Positions 11,465 through 22,700 of a stretch of 64,000 bases of DNA are shown piece after piece. Numbering within the stretch: position 1 is the first letter of the stretch; the number at the start of each line of letters is the position of its first letter. Both the position numbers and the translations under genes were made by a program. Below the pieces are notes generated by a model, which was not told where the DNA came from, did not search any database, and saw only the letters and a program-made list of their open reading frames with translations. The DNA is from Hemileia vastatrix (taxonomy: Eukaryota; Basidiomycota; Pucciniomycetes; Pucciniales; Zaghouaniaceae): the NCBI GenBank assembly GCA_030280995.1, contig JASXTE010000016.1:9571001-9635000 (forward strand), read 5' to 3'.

Positions 11465-11495
11465 TAATTGCGGATCGGTCAACATTGATACCCCC
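11465..11495 (-). repeat. Right terminal inverted repeat, Harbinger copy 1
   Basis: Inverted counterpart of 4128-4158; ends in AACATTGATACCCCC followed by the flanking TAATA. Confidence 0.9.
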
Positions 11496-11500
11496 TAATA

Positions 11501-12744
11501 AATTAACCAGAGTAAAAAACACAGCTTGGTGGATTAACATTTCTGAGGATGTTCAAAAATATGTTGAGATGTGTGATTCTTGTCAAATATCTAAAAGATT
11601 AACAGGCAAAAAAGCTGGTTTATTACAGAAAATTGAGCAACCAAAAGCTTCATGGGAGATAATTAACATGGACTTTGTAACAGGTTTGCGAATAGCAGGA
11701 CATAAGAGTTATAACTCCTGCTGGGTAATTGTAGATAGATTTAAAAAAATGTGTAAATTGATACCTACCCACAAAGAGATTTCTGCAAAGGACTAAGCTT
11801 TTTTATGTTGGGCACAAATGTTAAATATAGCAGTTTTTCCCAAAGCAAAAGTCTCAGACAGAGATCCTAAATTTACTTCTGAGTTCTGGACATCACTTAT
11901 GGATCTTTCAGGGTGTCACTTAGAACTTTCTACAGCACACCATCCACAAACTGATGGGTTAGCTGAAAGAATGATACAAACTTTAGAAGATATGATAAGA
12001 AGATATTGTGCTTTTGGTCTTAAATTTAAAGACAATGACAAATTAATGCATGATTGGGTAACCCTTATCCCAGGTTTAGAATTTGCATACATTAGTACAG
12101 TACATTCTGTCACTGGAAAAAAGCCATTTGAGTTATGGTTGGGTTATGTACCTAATACCCCTGCTAAAACTCTAAATAAATTACCTAGATTTGATATCCA
12201 TCCAGATACTAATTCTTTTCTTCAGATGCAAGAATTATGCAGAAACCATGCTCAAGAATGTATAAATAAAGTGTTTGACTATGAGAAGAAAAGATGGGAT
12301 AAAGCCCATAAAGAACAAATGTTCAAAGAGGGTGATAAGGTCCTTATTTCTACAATACATTTAAATTTAAATGGTAATGTTACATTAAAGGATCCATTCA
12401 TTGGACCAGTTGTAGTTAAAAAGATGGTTGGTAACAATGCTGTTGAGGTTATTCTATATGCACCATATGATAGAAAACATCCAGTATTTCCTATTTCTCT
12501 TATAAAACCATACCATTCTAATGATACTGCTCTATTTCCAAGAAGATCAGGAAGGAATAAGAAGCAACCTGAAGAAATAGTTGAAAAGGCAGAAATTGAA
12601 AAGATACTTAAAAAGAGACACCTTACTAAAGAAAAGGGAGTTGAGTATCTATTAATATTTAAAAATAAATCAAGTAAATATGACCAGTGGATTCCCAAAA
12701 ATGAACTATCTGATCTTAAAAATCTCTTGAAAAAATTTAATTGA
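11501..12744 (+). pseudogene. Gy1 integrase C-terminal part and chromodomain
   Basis: Continues the integrase cut by the DNA transposon. Visible: the second half of the zinc domain (CDSCQISKRL), the catalytic core with MDFVTGL (Asp), SDRDPKFTSEFW (Asp) and AHHPQTDGLAERMIQTLEDM (Glu), then a C-terminal chromodomain (EIEKILKKRHL, EYLLIFKNKSSKYDQWIPKN). Chromodomains of this class direct integration to modified histones. A stop at 11794-11796 separates two open pieces (11419-11796 and 11818-12744). Less eroded than the 5' half of Gy1. Confidence 0.9.
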
Positions 12745-12850
12745 AAATAATACTTTTTATTCAGTATATGTATTATAGAAAAATAAATTATTTTTCTATT
12801 CACTCCTTACTTTTAATTAAAATGTCTTAACATTTTTTTATTATTTCTTT

Positions 12851-12862
12851 AGGGTGAGGGAG
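12851..12862 (+). promoter_or_regulatory. Gy1 polypurine tract
   Basis: AGGGTGAGGGAG directly precedes the TGTCAG start of the 3' LTR; plus-strand priming site. The same tract, inverted, precedes the 3' LTRs of GyA, GyB and GyE. Confidence 0.85.
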
Positions 12863-14855
12863 TGTCAGCCTAGGTATCTCCAGGACTGAGTAGTTCTTAT
12901 GTTAAAAATAAGATAAACTTAAATACATTAGGCTTATATCTTAAAAATAAGGTTAAAACACTAGTATATATGTTTATAATACATATATATATAATTATTA
13001 CACTATGATATAACTTATAGTACTTTAAATAGCTTATCCTTAGCCTAATAATTCTTTATAAGGTGTTAATAGAGTCATAATATATTTATATTAAGTGATA
13101 TTAAGTAGTTATTGACATACCTAAGCTTATATGTATACATAAATCTCATATTCTGTCAAGTGGTCTTTCATGTCTAGAAGGTTTTCCAGGGAGGTCCAAG
13201 GGCGGCAACAATGGGTTTTAGAGGATTTAAACTTGGTATGTACTTTCTTATCTTTTTAAAGACTATTTACTCAAATAACAAGAGGTAAAGAGGTGGATTA
13301 CTATTATATTTAAAGATTTAGAATCACAGTTTAATGTAAATACTAAAACAATGATTGATAATAATAAATAGATTTTGTATGTTATTATAATAAATTAAGT
13401 AAGTAAGGAATGTCTTGAAAAGTACAAAAAGTGAGGGCCTTTTAAAGTCAAAAATGCGGGAAATAAAGACAAGGAATTTACACCATCTATTACAAGGATG
13501 TGAGAAAGGAGCTGAATAAGAAGGAGTTTATATATGACATAAGAAAAAATAAATTAATTGTTACGTCAACAAGGGCATAATTTTCATTGTTAATAAAGTA
13601 TGAGTTCCCTTGGACTTTCACAATTAATACAACACATTTGAGTTAATTATATTGACTTCACAGAAATCCAGATCTCTCAATGAAGTAATATAATATTTTT
13701 AAGGTTTTTTATTATAATTTTATTATTAATTTTTATACCCAATCAACTGCATTATTGAGCACGGTGCTAGGGAGTAAAAATGTATGGGACACTTACTTAA
13801 ATTAATTATTTACTCTACTTAATATAATTAGCTTAGTTAGTTGTAAGTAATACATAAGTAAATATTAAATAATTAATTATTAATAAGAATTTTTAAAAAG
13901 GCGTGGATTCACCTCAGTAAAATAAATAATTATTTTACCAGGTAAGTCTAGTAGCCTGGCTGACATATTCAGTGAAATATGCAGTATATTATGTATATTT
14001 AGGTCTATAAGTGGGTTTTTAGCCTCTTAATAGCCTATAACCTTTGTTTTTCTGCTTATTTTAGGTCATATGGACGTATCCAGTGGATTCAAAACGCCTA
14101 CAGAAGCATATACAACTATTTCAGGTGCATGTACTTAGTTTGGACAACTTAATCTGTTTCCTTGGATAGATATTCACAGATTTATGGGTTGGGAGGTCAT
14201 TTCTGAGTTAATATGGATGGTTGGGGATGTTATTGGGGGAATGGAAATTTAATTTTTTTCTTTATATGCTTTGTATTTCATTTTATTCTTTTTGGATTAG
14301 TTATTTTACCTGTTTCATTATGGTATCCGCTTTTATCTGGATTTTCTATTTATGGTATGGGTCTGTTTTATCATTAATAGTGATGGAGGGTCCTTACTGG
14401 AGGTCTGGGTGTTGAATCTACTTGAAGTGGATGCCATGGGGAGGTGATGGGCCCTCACAGTGCTTTAATTTCCGGGGATAGGAGTGACATCATCTGGATT
14501 GAAGGTCTGTGCACTCCAGTGGATTTTGGTATAAGTAAGGAGGGATTTGACGGGTTATTGATCATCACTTACTTACTACAATTCAATTAAACATTTAAAC
14601 ACAATTATTTTCATTTGGAAATATATTTTAAAGCCTTTATAAATTGATATTATCATTATATGAGCTATAAATATATTCTATTTATCTATTTTCCACCACT
14701 AGAATGCATCTAAATCTAAGTATTGTGAGTTTTATTTGAGTATAACTATTTTATTAGTCTTCCCCTAAGGTTTAATCACTAAATAATATATCAATAATTA
14801 GTAGGACCATTAATAAATACTATTTACTCATACTTATATACTAGATACACTGACA
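12863..14855 (+). repeat. Gy1 3' LTR, interrupted by a solo LTR
   Basis: Starts TGTCAGCC after the polypurine tract and ends CACTGACA. Removing the solo LTR at 13154-13965 and one duplicated TATTC leaves about 1176 bp, close to the 1145-bp LTRs of GyB. It is strongly diverged from the other LTRs and holds no credible gene; the small frame at 14221-14415 is a hydrophobic AT-rich artefact. Confidence 0.7.
13154..13965 (-). mobile_element. Solo LTR inside Gy1 LTR
   Basis: 812 bp, TGTCAAGTGG to GGCTGACA, flanked by 5-bp duplications TATTC (13149-13153 and 13966-13970). Related to the solo LTR at 25516-26332; both contain the GAGCACGGTG and GGCGTGG blocks. A solo LTR with intact duplications is the product of LTR-LTR recombination. 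Confidence 0.88.
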
Positions 14856-14966
14856 ATTTTATTATTTAATAAAATAATTTATTTTAACTACATAGTGTTA
14901 TTCCCTTACTTAATTTCAATAATTTATTATATAAATTACTGGGATCCTGAGATAGCCTGTCTGACA
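14856..14966 (-). repeat. GyE 3' LTR, fragment
   Basis: From ATTTTATTATTTAATAAAAT on, this matches the end of the GyE 5' LTR at about 27307-27421, including GTGTTATTCCCTTAC, and ends TCTGACA. The remaining part lies on the far side of Gy1, outside the window. The adjoining CTCCCTCAC (14967-14975) is the inverted polypurine tract. Confidence 0.8.
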
Positions 14967-16200
14967 CTCCCTCACTCTAAAAAAACAATAAAAAAATGCT
15001 AAGATTTTTTCCTTCTATACTTTTTCAACAGAGTAGGAAGATTTAAAAAAAAAATTCCAGGTATCATGCATCATGTTCAGATGACTTGTTTTTATATCTC
15101 AATAAAAATTCAATACCTCTTTCAGAAGTGATAATTATATCATTGAGAATTTTTTCAATTTCTGCAGTTTCCATGACTTTCTGAGGGTTTTTCTTATGTC
15201 TTTCCCTTCTTTTGAGAAATTAGTCACTGTTGGAAGTATAAGATTTAAGCATGGAAATGGGAAAAACAGGGTGTTTCCTATCATAAGGAGAATACAATAC
15301 AACTTCTACTTCATTATCTCCAAGCATTCTTTTATCAACAATTGGTCCCACAAAAGGATCTTTAAATTTGTTATTGCCTTGTAAATTGAAATGGACAGTA
15401 AATATAAAAATTTCATCAACCTTGTTAAATGTGCATTCTTTATGGGATCTATCCTATCTTTTCTTTTCTTATTCAAATGCTTTATCAATACAGCTTTGAG
15501 CATGTTTTCTGCATATCTGTTGCATTTGCATAATAGATTTTACACCAGGGTGTAGTTCCAACTTAGGTAATTTATTATTGAGAATCTGAGCAGGAGGATT
15601 CGGGACATAACCTAACCAAAGATCAAAAGGATTTTTCTCAGTGAAAGAATGAACAGTGCTATTATATGCAAATTCAAGACCAGGCAATAGAGTTACCCAG
15701 TCATGAGTAAATCTGTCATTGTCTTTATATTCTAATCCAAAGGCACAATAATTCTAATCATATCTTTTAGATTTTGAATCATTTTTTCAGCTAAACCATC
15801 AGTCTGAGGATGGTGAGCTGTAGATAATTTCAACTCCCAGTCACAAATATCCATCAAAGAGGTCCAAAACTCAGACGTAAATTTTGGATCTCTATCAGAG
15901 ATAATGGCTTTTGGAAATCCAACAATATTAAACATGTAAGACCACCATAAGAAAGCTAATTCTTTGGTGGATACATCTTTTTGGGTTGGAATAAATTTAC
16001 ACATTTTTGTAAATCTATCCACTATTACCCAACAAGAGTTATAACTGTCTTTACCTGCTACAGGAAGACTAGTGACAAAATCCATGTTAATGATTTTCCA
16101 AGGAGCATCAGGTGCTTCAATATGTTGTAAAAATCCTGCTCTCTTACCTGTCAATCTCTTAGATTTCTGACAAGAAGCAAAAGATTCAACATACAATTTA
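14967..16200 (-). pseudogene. GyE integrase C-terminal part and chromodomain, broken
   Basis: Minus-strand integrase core (15732-16196: MDFVTSLPVAG, SDRDPKFTSEFWTSL, AHHPQTDGLAEKMIQNL) and downstream part (15469-15687: GLEFAYNSTVHSFTEKNPF), followed by decayed sequence matching the GyB integrase tail and chromodomain. A frameshift near 15750 and several stops separate the pieces. The upstream part of the gene continues beyond the CACTA element at 19742. Confidence 0.88.
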
Positions 16201-16580
16201 CACTGCGTGCAAGGGTATTGAGGTTGAATTCATCCTCCTCCACATGATGAATTTAAGCTACCCCTGTTGCCAAGATTCTCAGGCATGAATATAATTTATG
16301 CATCATCCAAAAAGTTCTTAGAACCCATTTTAGATAAATCACATCATTTTCCAATCATCTGCTTACCTGTTGTAGTTTCTGACCCATTTCTGTTTCCTCT
16401 CCAATGCAATAAAATCTTGACATGATTTTTTACTCCTCACTCAGCAAATTTTTATCTCAGATCAACTTGTCATTTTCTCACCAATTCCGTTTCCTCATTA
16501 GATTTTCTCATCATTGTCACCTATGTATCTTCATCACATCCCTTCTTTTATCCTCACCTCCCTTTTTCTTTCCTCAACTC
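16201..16580 (+). repeat. CACTA left terminal inverted repeat
   Basis: Begins CACTGCGTGCAA and matches the inverted right end for about 380 bp with scattered differences, including GATGAATTTAAGCTACCCC and CTCAGATCAACTTGTC. The same near-identical peptide frame (MIFYSSLSKFLSQINLSFSH) appears from both ends only because of this symmetry. Confidence 0.88.
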
Positions 16581-16785
16581 TCTTTTTTTTTATTGTCAAG
16601 TCCTGTTTTTTATCCTCAAACACTTTGTTTACTCCTCAAATGTTTTACCTCTTCCCATAATCCCCTCCTTCTTTTTCTTTATCTTTGCCTCACTTTTTTT
16701 TCTTCCACCCATTCACATTCCCCTCTTTATATATATTTTTGTGCTACCTTTTTTTTAACCACTTGATTTTTTTCCCTTCAACAAC

Positions 16786-17073
16786 ATGTCCAACAATCAA
16801 AATATTAAATCAAATGCTCCATGTGGCTCCACTAGCTCTAATTGTTTCGAAATACTTCTTCTCTTCCCATACCACTCTTATTCTCAACTTGGTCCTCAAC
16901 TTGGAAACATTGCTCCCCTTAATCAATGTGTTACTTCCAAAAACACTCAATCTGATCTAGCCCTCTCAAATTATACTCCCTATCAACCACAAACTTCCAA
17001 TGTAATGTCGCCAAATCTATTATCACCAGTAAAAATAATTCATTTCATAGTTGGTAAAAAGTCCCCCGCATGA
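16786..17073 (+). pseudogene. 5' part of an unrecognised CACTA gene
   Basis: A frame beginning MSNNQNIKSNAPCGSTSSN just inside the left repeat, polar and without a recognised domain. It runs at about 17025 into the truncated transposase gene of opposite orientation, so it is probably the first exon of a second element gene fused by deletion. Could be spurious. Confidence 0.35.
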
Positions 17074-18831
17074 GCCTTGGGCATGTTTAAAATCAGTTGG
17101 ATCATGTAGAGAAGAGTCATTTATATCTACATTTTCTAAAACTTTGTCATTGAAAAGTCTTTTTTTGAACGAATTAGTGCCGTGATCGCCAACTGCTACC
17201 CGTTTTTTATAAGAAAGAATTTGATAGTCCCACCATTCTTGGAAATGAAACATTAATACGCCTTCCAGCCAGTTGTGCATTAATCCCAAAGCAACATTAT
17301 CAAAAGGATTCCTATAAGAAAGCTGGTTTAATGGAGACCAACATATACCATTTTGACGGACAATCTGGTCCTTTTGAGTTAGAGTCATTGAATTTTTCCA
17401 TTCAAGAGATACTTTCATAAATTCATATTTAGTTCGAGGGGGACCTAACATTGAGGAATTTTTATTTTCTTGCTTAATTTTGCACCACGAACAGAAAAAA
17501 GTGGCAGAATGAGAGGAAAAACCTGCTACTTTGTGTGTCGCGCCAGTGTCTCCAATCAAGGGTAGAAGCTTTAGTTGAACTTCTCGTCCCATAGGATATT
17601 CATGAGAAGTGTTAGTTTTTGGAACCATATAATCAAGAAATTGATTGACTATTGGCTGTACTAAGTGAGAAATGGCTGACATATTTGGAAGGGACAGACC
17701 AGGTGTGAAGCCAAAAACATATACGTTCTCTAGCTTAGAGCGTATTTCTTGAGGCAGATTCAGACATCAAAGAAATATTAATCCAATAGATTTTTGCTTC
17801 CCAGATAATTTATTTCCATGTGGATTGAACCAATCCACAAATAAAGAAAAAACAAGAGTTAGAATACTAGATTCATCCAAACTCTGAGAATGTATACTTT
17901 TCCAAGTGCTACCTTGCTGGATGTCACAGATAAAATCGGCCTCCATTGAAGACAATCTGAGTTTCCAACTTTCTATACTTGACTCAATTCCAGGGCGGGT
18001 CAAAAACCAAACAAGGCAATTGTCGATGTTCTGTACTGGGAACACACAGTTTGGTAAGAGGTTTGGATTTATTTCAACCAAATCATGGGTTGGAAAGTAT
18101 GAGTTCATATGATGAAATAAATCAGCACCACATTCATTTGCCCTGGCTGAATATTTATGAGTACAGAAAAGCGTAATAGATGGTTTATCGTAAAGACAGA
18201 AGCATTTTTGAAAAAAAGTCAATTCATTGATGCTAAAAGATAAAAAATGTTTTAAAATCTTTCACATATCAGAAGGGATCTCATCTCCCAAATCACCACA
18301 ACCAGTGATTGAGAAAAAAATTTCCATCAGATTAACCAAAACATTTCTACTAAATTGAGAGTTTTTGATGCTGAGTCACCCGTATAGATGCTGCCAAATT
18401 AAGTAGGAACATGCTAAACCTGATATACATACAAATGAAGAATCAAAATATAATTTAGAGAATTTTATAACAGTTATTTAATATTTACCAGATATTTCTT
18501 TTGAAGAAACATTCATAAAATTTTCTGATGTAGGCAAGGGAGAAGTTGTCAGAAAAGAAGGAGACTTTTCAGCAGTAACTTGTGCGCTATGTGACAATTG
18601 AGAGGTGGATTGAATCAGGGAATCTCTATATCTATGTTGTCAAATAGTACTAGCTGGTAGGGGTAAACGAGGGACATTTTGATTTTGGTCATTGATGTGT
18701 GAGGATTGAGCACATTTTGAGCATGTGCAAACGTCCAGGTCAGAAGGCATTTCAGGGAGTGTAACTGGAGTGAAGAATTTACAAACTTGATACAAAAACA
18801 GAATATAATATATCAAATATATCTTACTCAA
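17023..18831 (-). pseudogene. Tnp2-like CACTA transposase, truncated
   Basis: Minus strand. Pieces in order: an N-terminal segment with a Cys pair motif (VCTCSKCAQSSH, 18640-18831); a central part (17767-18222) with VDWFNPHGNKLSGKQKSIG; and the part at 17023-17682 with GDTGATHKVAGF, ATFFCSWC and DNVALGLMHNWLEGVLMFHF. These are hallmarks of basidiomycete Tnp2/Transposase_21 proteins as I recall the family. A TGA at 17767-17769 interrupts an otherwise continuous frame, and the region between 18223 and 18640 is not open. The gene stops abruptly at about 17023, where the catalytic C-terminal part should follow, so it is inactive. Confidence 0.8.
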
Positions 18832-19354
18832 CTAGTCATTTTGGGCATATATTCAACATTAAGTCTCTAGTGCTTTAAAGTTGGAATTTATAGTAGTATA
18901 ATTCAATACAGGAAATTATTCCCTCTCATGGGCAAAGTAATAAAAAATGAAGCATTACCTCAATTTGTTGGACAAAATCAAGTGATTGCATGCAGAGTGA
19001 CTGATACAGTGGTAAGTAAGATTATATATTTTAATCTTTCTTAAATCACAATAAATATATAATATATCCCAAAAAACTTATTGAGCAGAACTGAGTCAAA
19101 TAAAAATAAAGATTAAAAATAAAAATAAAACATTAAATAAAAGATAATTTTATTGGAAGTGGATAAGTATACAATGGTGGGGGGTAAAAGAGAAAAAAGT
19201 AAATAAATATAAAAAACATTAATGAGTCGAAAAGAGAAAATTGATGATGATAAAAAAAGCAAGGTGAGGATGAAGATAAATAGGTGACATTGATGAGAAA
19301 ATAAGTGAGGAATCACAAATCCTTAGGGGATGACAAATTGATCTGAGATACAAT

Positions 19355-19738
19355 TTGCCTGAGAGAGGAAAGAAAAAGGAAGGTGAGAATAAAAGAAGGG
19401 ATGTAATGAAGATACATAGGTGAAATTGATGAGAAAATCTAATGAGGAAACGGAATTGGTGAGAGAACGACAAGTTGATCTGAGATAAGAATTTGCTGAG
19501 TGAGGAGTAAAAAATCATGTCAGGATTTTATTGCATTGGAGAGGAAACAGAAATGGGTCAGAAACTACAATGGGTAAGCAGATGATGGGAAAATGATGTG
19601 ATGTATCTAAAATGGGTCCTGAGAACATTTTAATGATGCATAAATTAAATTCATGCCTGAGAATCTTGGCAAAAGGGGTAGCTTAAATTCATCGTGCGGA
19701 GGAGGATTAATTCAATCAGCCAAACTTTGCACACAGTG
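19355..19738 (-). repeat. CACTA right terminal inverted repeat
   Basis: Inverted counterpart of 16201-16580, ending CACACAGTG. Inside it, at about 19326-19362, a second copy of the TCAGATCAATTTGTCAT block extends the repeat, so the right side carries a small internal duplication. Confidence 0.85.
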
Positions 19739-19741
19739 TTA

Positions 19742-22700
19742 GTGTCTTCAGACATATTAGCCCACCAAGCGGTGTTTCAAATTCTGGTAATGGTTTTTTC
19801 AAGATCAAAATATCCTGCTAATATGTCATCATGACATAGTTTTAAGATGGTTTCTTTCATGGAAGGAGGAATAACAATGACATCGGTCAGTTTTCTCCTG
19901 AAGTAATTATAACCATCTTCAACGGAAAACTTTCCTTTACTCAAAGCACTCTGGTACTTTGGAGGAAGAGTTTTTATCAATGCTTGAATAGTAGCACTCT
20001 TTGGATCATTCAAGATTGTAACCAATTTATTTAAATCAGAATCTTGATCATATGAATCCAGAATTAATTGTAACAGTTCCTCTTCCATATAAACAATGTA
20101 TATACCATGTATATGTACTTTATTATCCTCAGGTACATAGGCTGGATTGGAAACATCATTTGAAAGAGTTAATCTGGACAACATATCAACATTTGAATGA
20201 ACATTACTAGCCCTGTGAATAATAGTCATTCTACCTCTGTATTCTTTAACAGCTAGTTGCCATCTAAACATATGTCTATTAGGTGTTTTAAAGTTTAAGA
20301 GGGATTTCACAGCACTGCAATCAGTAACTAATTAAAACTTTTAATCATCTAAATAATAATGAAGCTTTTGTAAAGCCCAGACAAATGCTAAGCACTCTAA
20401 TTGAGTGGCACCATATTTCAATTCACTTTTTCTTAAGGTTCTTGAAATATAACAAATTACTACTTCTGAAACTTTTTCATTAATAATTTGATTTTGATGA
20501 AGAGCAGCTCCAAGTCCAATAAAACTTTCATCTGTATAAAAAGAAAAAAGCTTATTAAAATCTGGAAGGGCAAGGATTGGAGCTGACATTAAACATATTT
20601 TTAATGTATCAAAAGCTCTTTGACTGTCCTCATTCCATATATAAGCCAGATCTTTTCTTGTTAGTTTGGTAAGTGGTAATGCTATGACTTGATAATTTTT
20701 TATGTATTGTCTATAGTAGCCACAAATTCCCAAAAAACTCTGTATTTCTTTTGCAGAAGTTGGTACAGACACATTTTGGATAGCAGAAACTTTTTTTTGG
20801 TCTACACAGATCTGTAAGCCAGATACAACATGACCCAGGACTTTCAAGGATTGAAACCCAAATTTACACTTTTTTAAGGATAAAATCATGTTAATTTCAT
20901 CCATTTTCTGGAAGACTCTATTCAAGTGTTGTATATGTTCATCAAAAGTTTTAGAAAAAACTATTATGTCATCAATATAAACCATTAACCAACCTTCAAT
21001 TATTTCCTGATGAAATGTGTTATCCATCACTTTTTGGAATACAGAAGGGGCATTTTTAGGGCCAAAAGGCATCCTAACATATTTGTAAATTCACGTAAGG
21101 GTTGAAATTAGCAAATAATTTTGGGAAGACTGTTCTACAGGTATTTGATGATAACCTTTATTACCATCCAGACAGCTGATGAATTTAGCACCTTGTAAGG
21201 TAGCATGTATAGAGCTAATTCTGGGTAATGGGTAAATATCATCCACAGTATATATATTCAAAGCTCTATAATCTCCACAAAGTCTAGCTTTATCTTTCTC
21301 ATAAGAAATTAAAACAGGAGAGATGAAACAATTTTTGGGTGTAACATCCAATTTTTCAATAATATTCATACTTAGTAAAGTTGATATATTTTCTTCTATA
21401 TCTTTTCTCTTTGTGGGAGAAGCAGGATAAGGTTTTTTCTTTAGGCTAGGAGGTATTTCATCCAATTTTCAAGATAAAGAAATTTTCATTTCATCTTTAA
21501 CCAGTCCTAACACATGGGAACCATGAGCAAATGCCATTGGGAAAGATGTAATTAAGGCCACTAGTGAAACCTTTTGGTTATCAGTTAATTAATAACCAAA
21601 TGAAGCTGTTTCAATTTCAGACAATAATACATTCATTTCCTTTGCTTGTCTACCATTAAATTTGATTAAAGAATGACAAGATTTCAATAAGGGTGTAGAA
21701 TGATTTTTTGAAGAAGAAATTTTAAATTTTCTTTTCCCATTAATTCCCAAAGTAAAACAATTATTGCAGGATCCAATTTAATGAGAAACATGCTTAAAAT
21801 ATCATTTCCCATGATAAACAAATCGCTTAAATTGTCATTTTTTATCACAAAAAATTCACAAATAGCTCTGACAAAACCACCATTATAATTAAAGAATACA
21901 GTGGTTTTGTATTTTCCAATGGGAAATAAAACAGAACCATAACCTTTTCATATTTCAGATGTTATAGGTAATAATTTGTATTGATAATCCTTATCTACAG
22001 AATCCAGTGCTTTTTCAGACACTACACTTCCTCCAGAACCAGAGTCAAGAATAACTTTAACATTTTTACAGTTAATAATAACAGGTGCTCTCAAAGGTGA
22101 TATTAAAATATAACTGTAAGTAATATCTCTAATTACTTCAGCGTTTTCTACACAAGATAAGTCAATATCACAGTTATCAGACCAATTATCCAAATATTGG
22201 ATATCTTTTTCGAAAACCAGAACTTCCTGAGAAGACTCATTGTCATAAGAGATATTGCTATCACAGTCACTTAAGGAATAATCAAGATTAGCTTGAGTAT
22301 TTTCAGATTACTCATTATGTTCAACAAGATGAATTTTCTTATAACAAATATGTTCTTTTTGCCATGGTTTGTTACATTTAAAACAAGTATTAGTTGCATA
22401 TTTCTTTGGAGAAACTGGGGCAGAAGGTCTAACAGTTTTGTCTGGAAGTTTTGTGGAGGGATTTTGTTGGTCATGATAAGATTTAACAGGATAATTCCTT
22501 TGTTCATATCTATGATTTAGTAGGACTTCATTACAGATATTAATAAATAAAGAATTCTCTCTTACATGATAAGTCCTTGCCACAATCAAATCTCTCAGAC
22601 AATTTTATCTCTCCAAATATCATAACCCATTTTAGGATCTATGGCTATAAGAATTATTGTAATTTTCATAAGGAAAACAATAGGTTTTTCAGGAGAGGAG

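Larger units (their letters stand above)
4128..11495 (+). mobile_element. Harbinger-like DNA transposon, copy 1, with TET/JBP-like cargo
   Basis: A 7368-bp element with inverted ends starting GGGGGTATCAATGTT at both termini. TAATA directly flanks both ends (4123-4127 and 11496-11500). Counting TAATA once restores the same spacing and frame as the integrase of GyA and GyB, so the boundaries are firm. It carries a DDE transposase of the PIF/Harbinger type (plus), a TET/JBP-like gene (plus) and a Myb/SANT-like gene (minus). A large G/C-skewed inverted minisatellite lies between the first two. All three genes have nonsense codons, so this copy looks dead. A second copy begins at 61936. Confidence 0.88.
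1..14855 (+). mobile_element. Gy1: decayed Ty3/gypsy chromovirus, 5' end outside window
   Basis: A plus-strand LTR retrotransposon related to GyA, GyB and GyE. The internal region runs from position 1 to about 12744, followed by a polypurine tract and a 3' LTR at 12863-14855. A Harbinger-like DNA transposon (4128-11495) splits the integrase and a solo LTR (13154-13965) lies in the LTR. Every coding section carries stops or frameshifts. The element ends at TGACA (14855) directly against sequence that matches the end of the GyE LTR, so Gy1 was inserted into the 3' LTR of GyE. The outer end is inferred from LTR end motifs because the 5' LTR is not in the window. Confidence 0.8.
16201..19738 (-). 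mobile_element. CACTA (EnSpm) transposon, internally deleted
   Basis: 3538 bp bounded by CACTG at both ends and by 3-bp duplications TTA (16198-16200 and 19739-19741). Counting TTA once restores the spacing seen at the uninterrupted site in GyA and GyB. Terminal inverted repeats are about 380 bp. It retains part of a Tnp2-type transposase on the minus strand and the beginning of another gene on the plus strand. The junction near 17030-17075 suggests an internal deletion. Confidence 0.9.

Noticed and set aside
14221..14415. 64-residue membrane-like frame in the Gy1 LTR
   Set aside because: Aromatic, hydrophobic AT-rich artefact in a decayed LTR, without relatives in the other LTRs.
16422..16766. 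Ser/Phe-rich frame MIFYSSLSK also found at 19219-19518 on the other strand
   Set aside because: It is the CACTA terminal inverted repeat read from both ends, not a gene pair.
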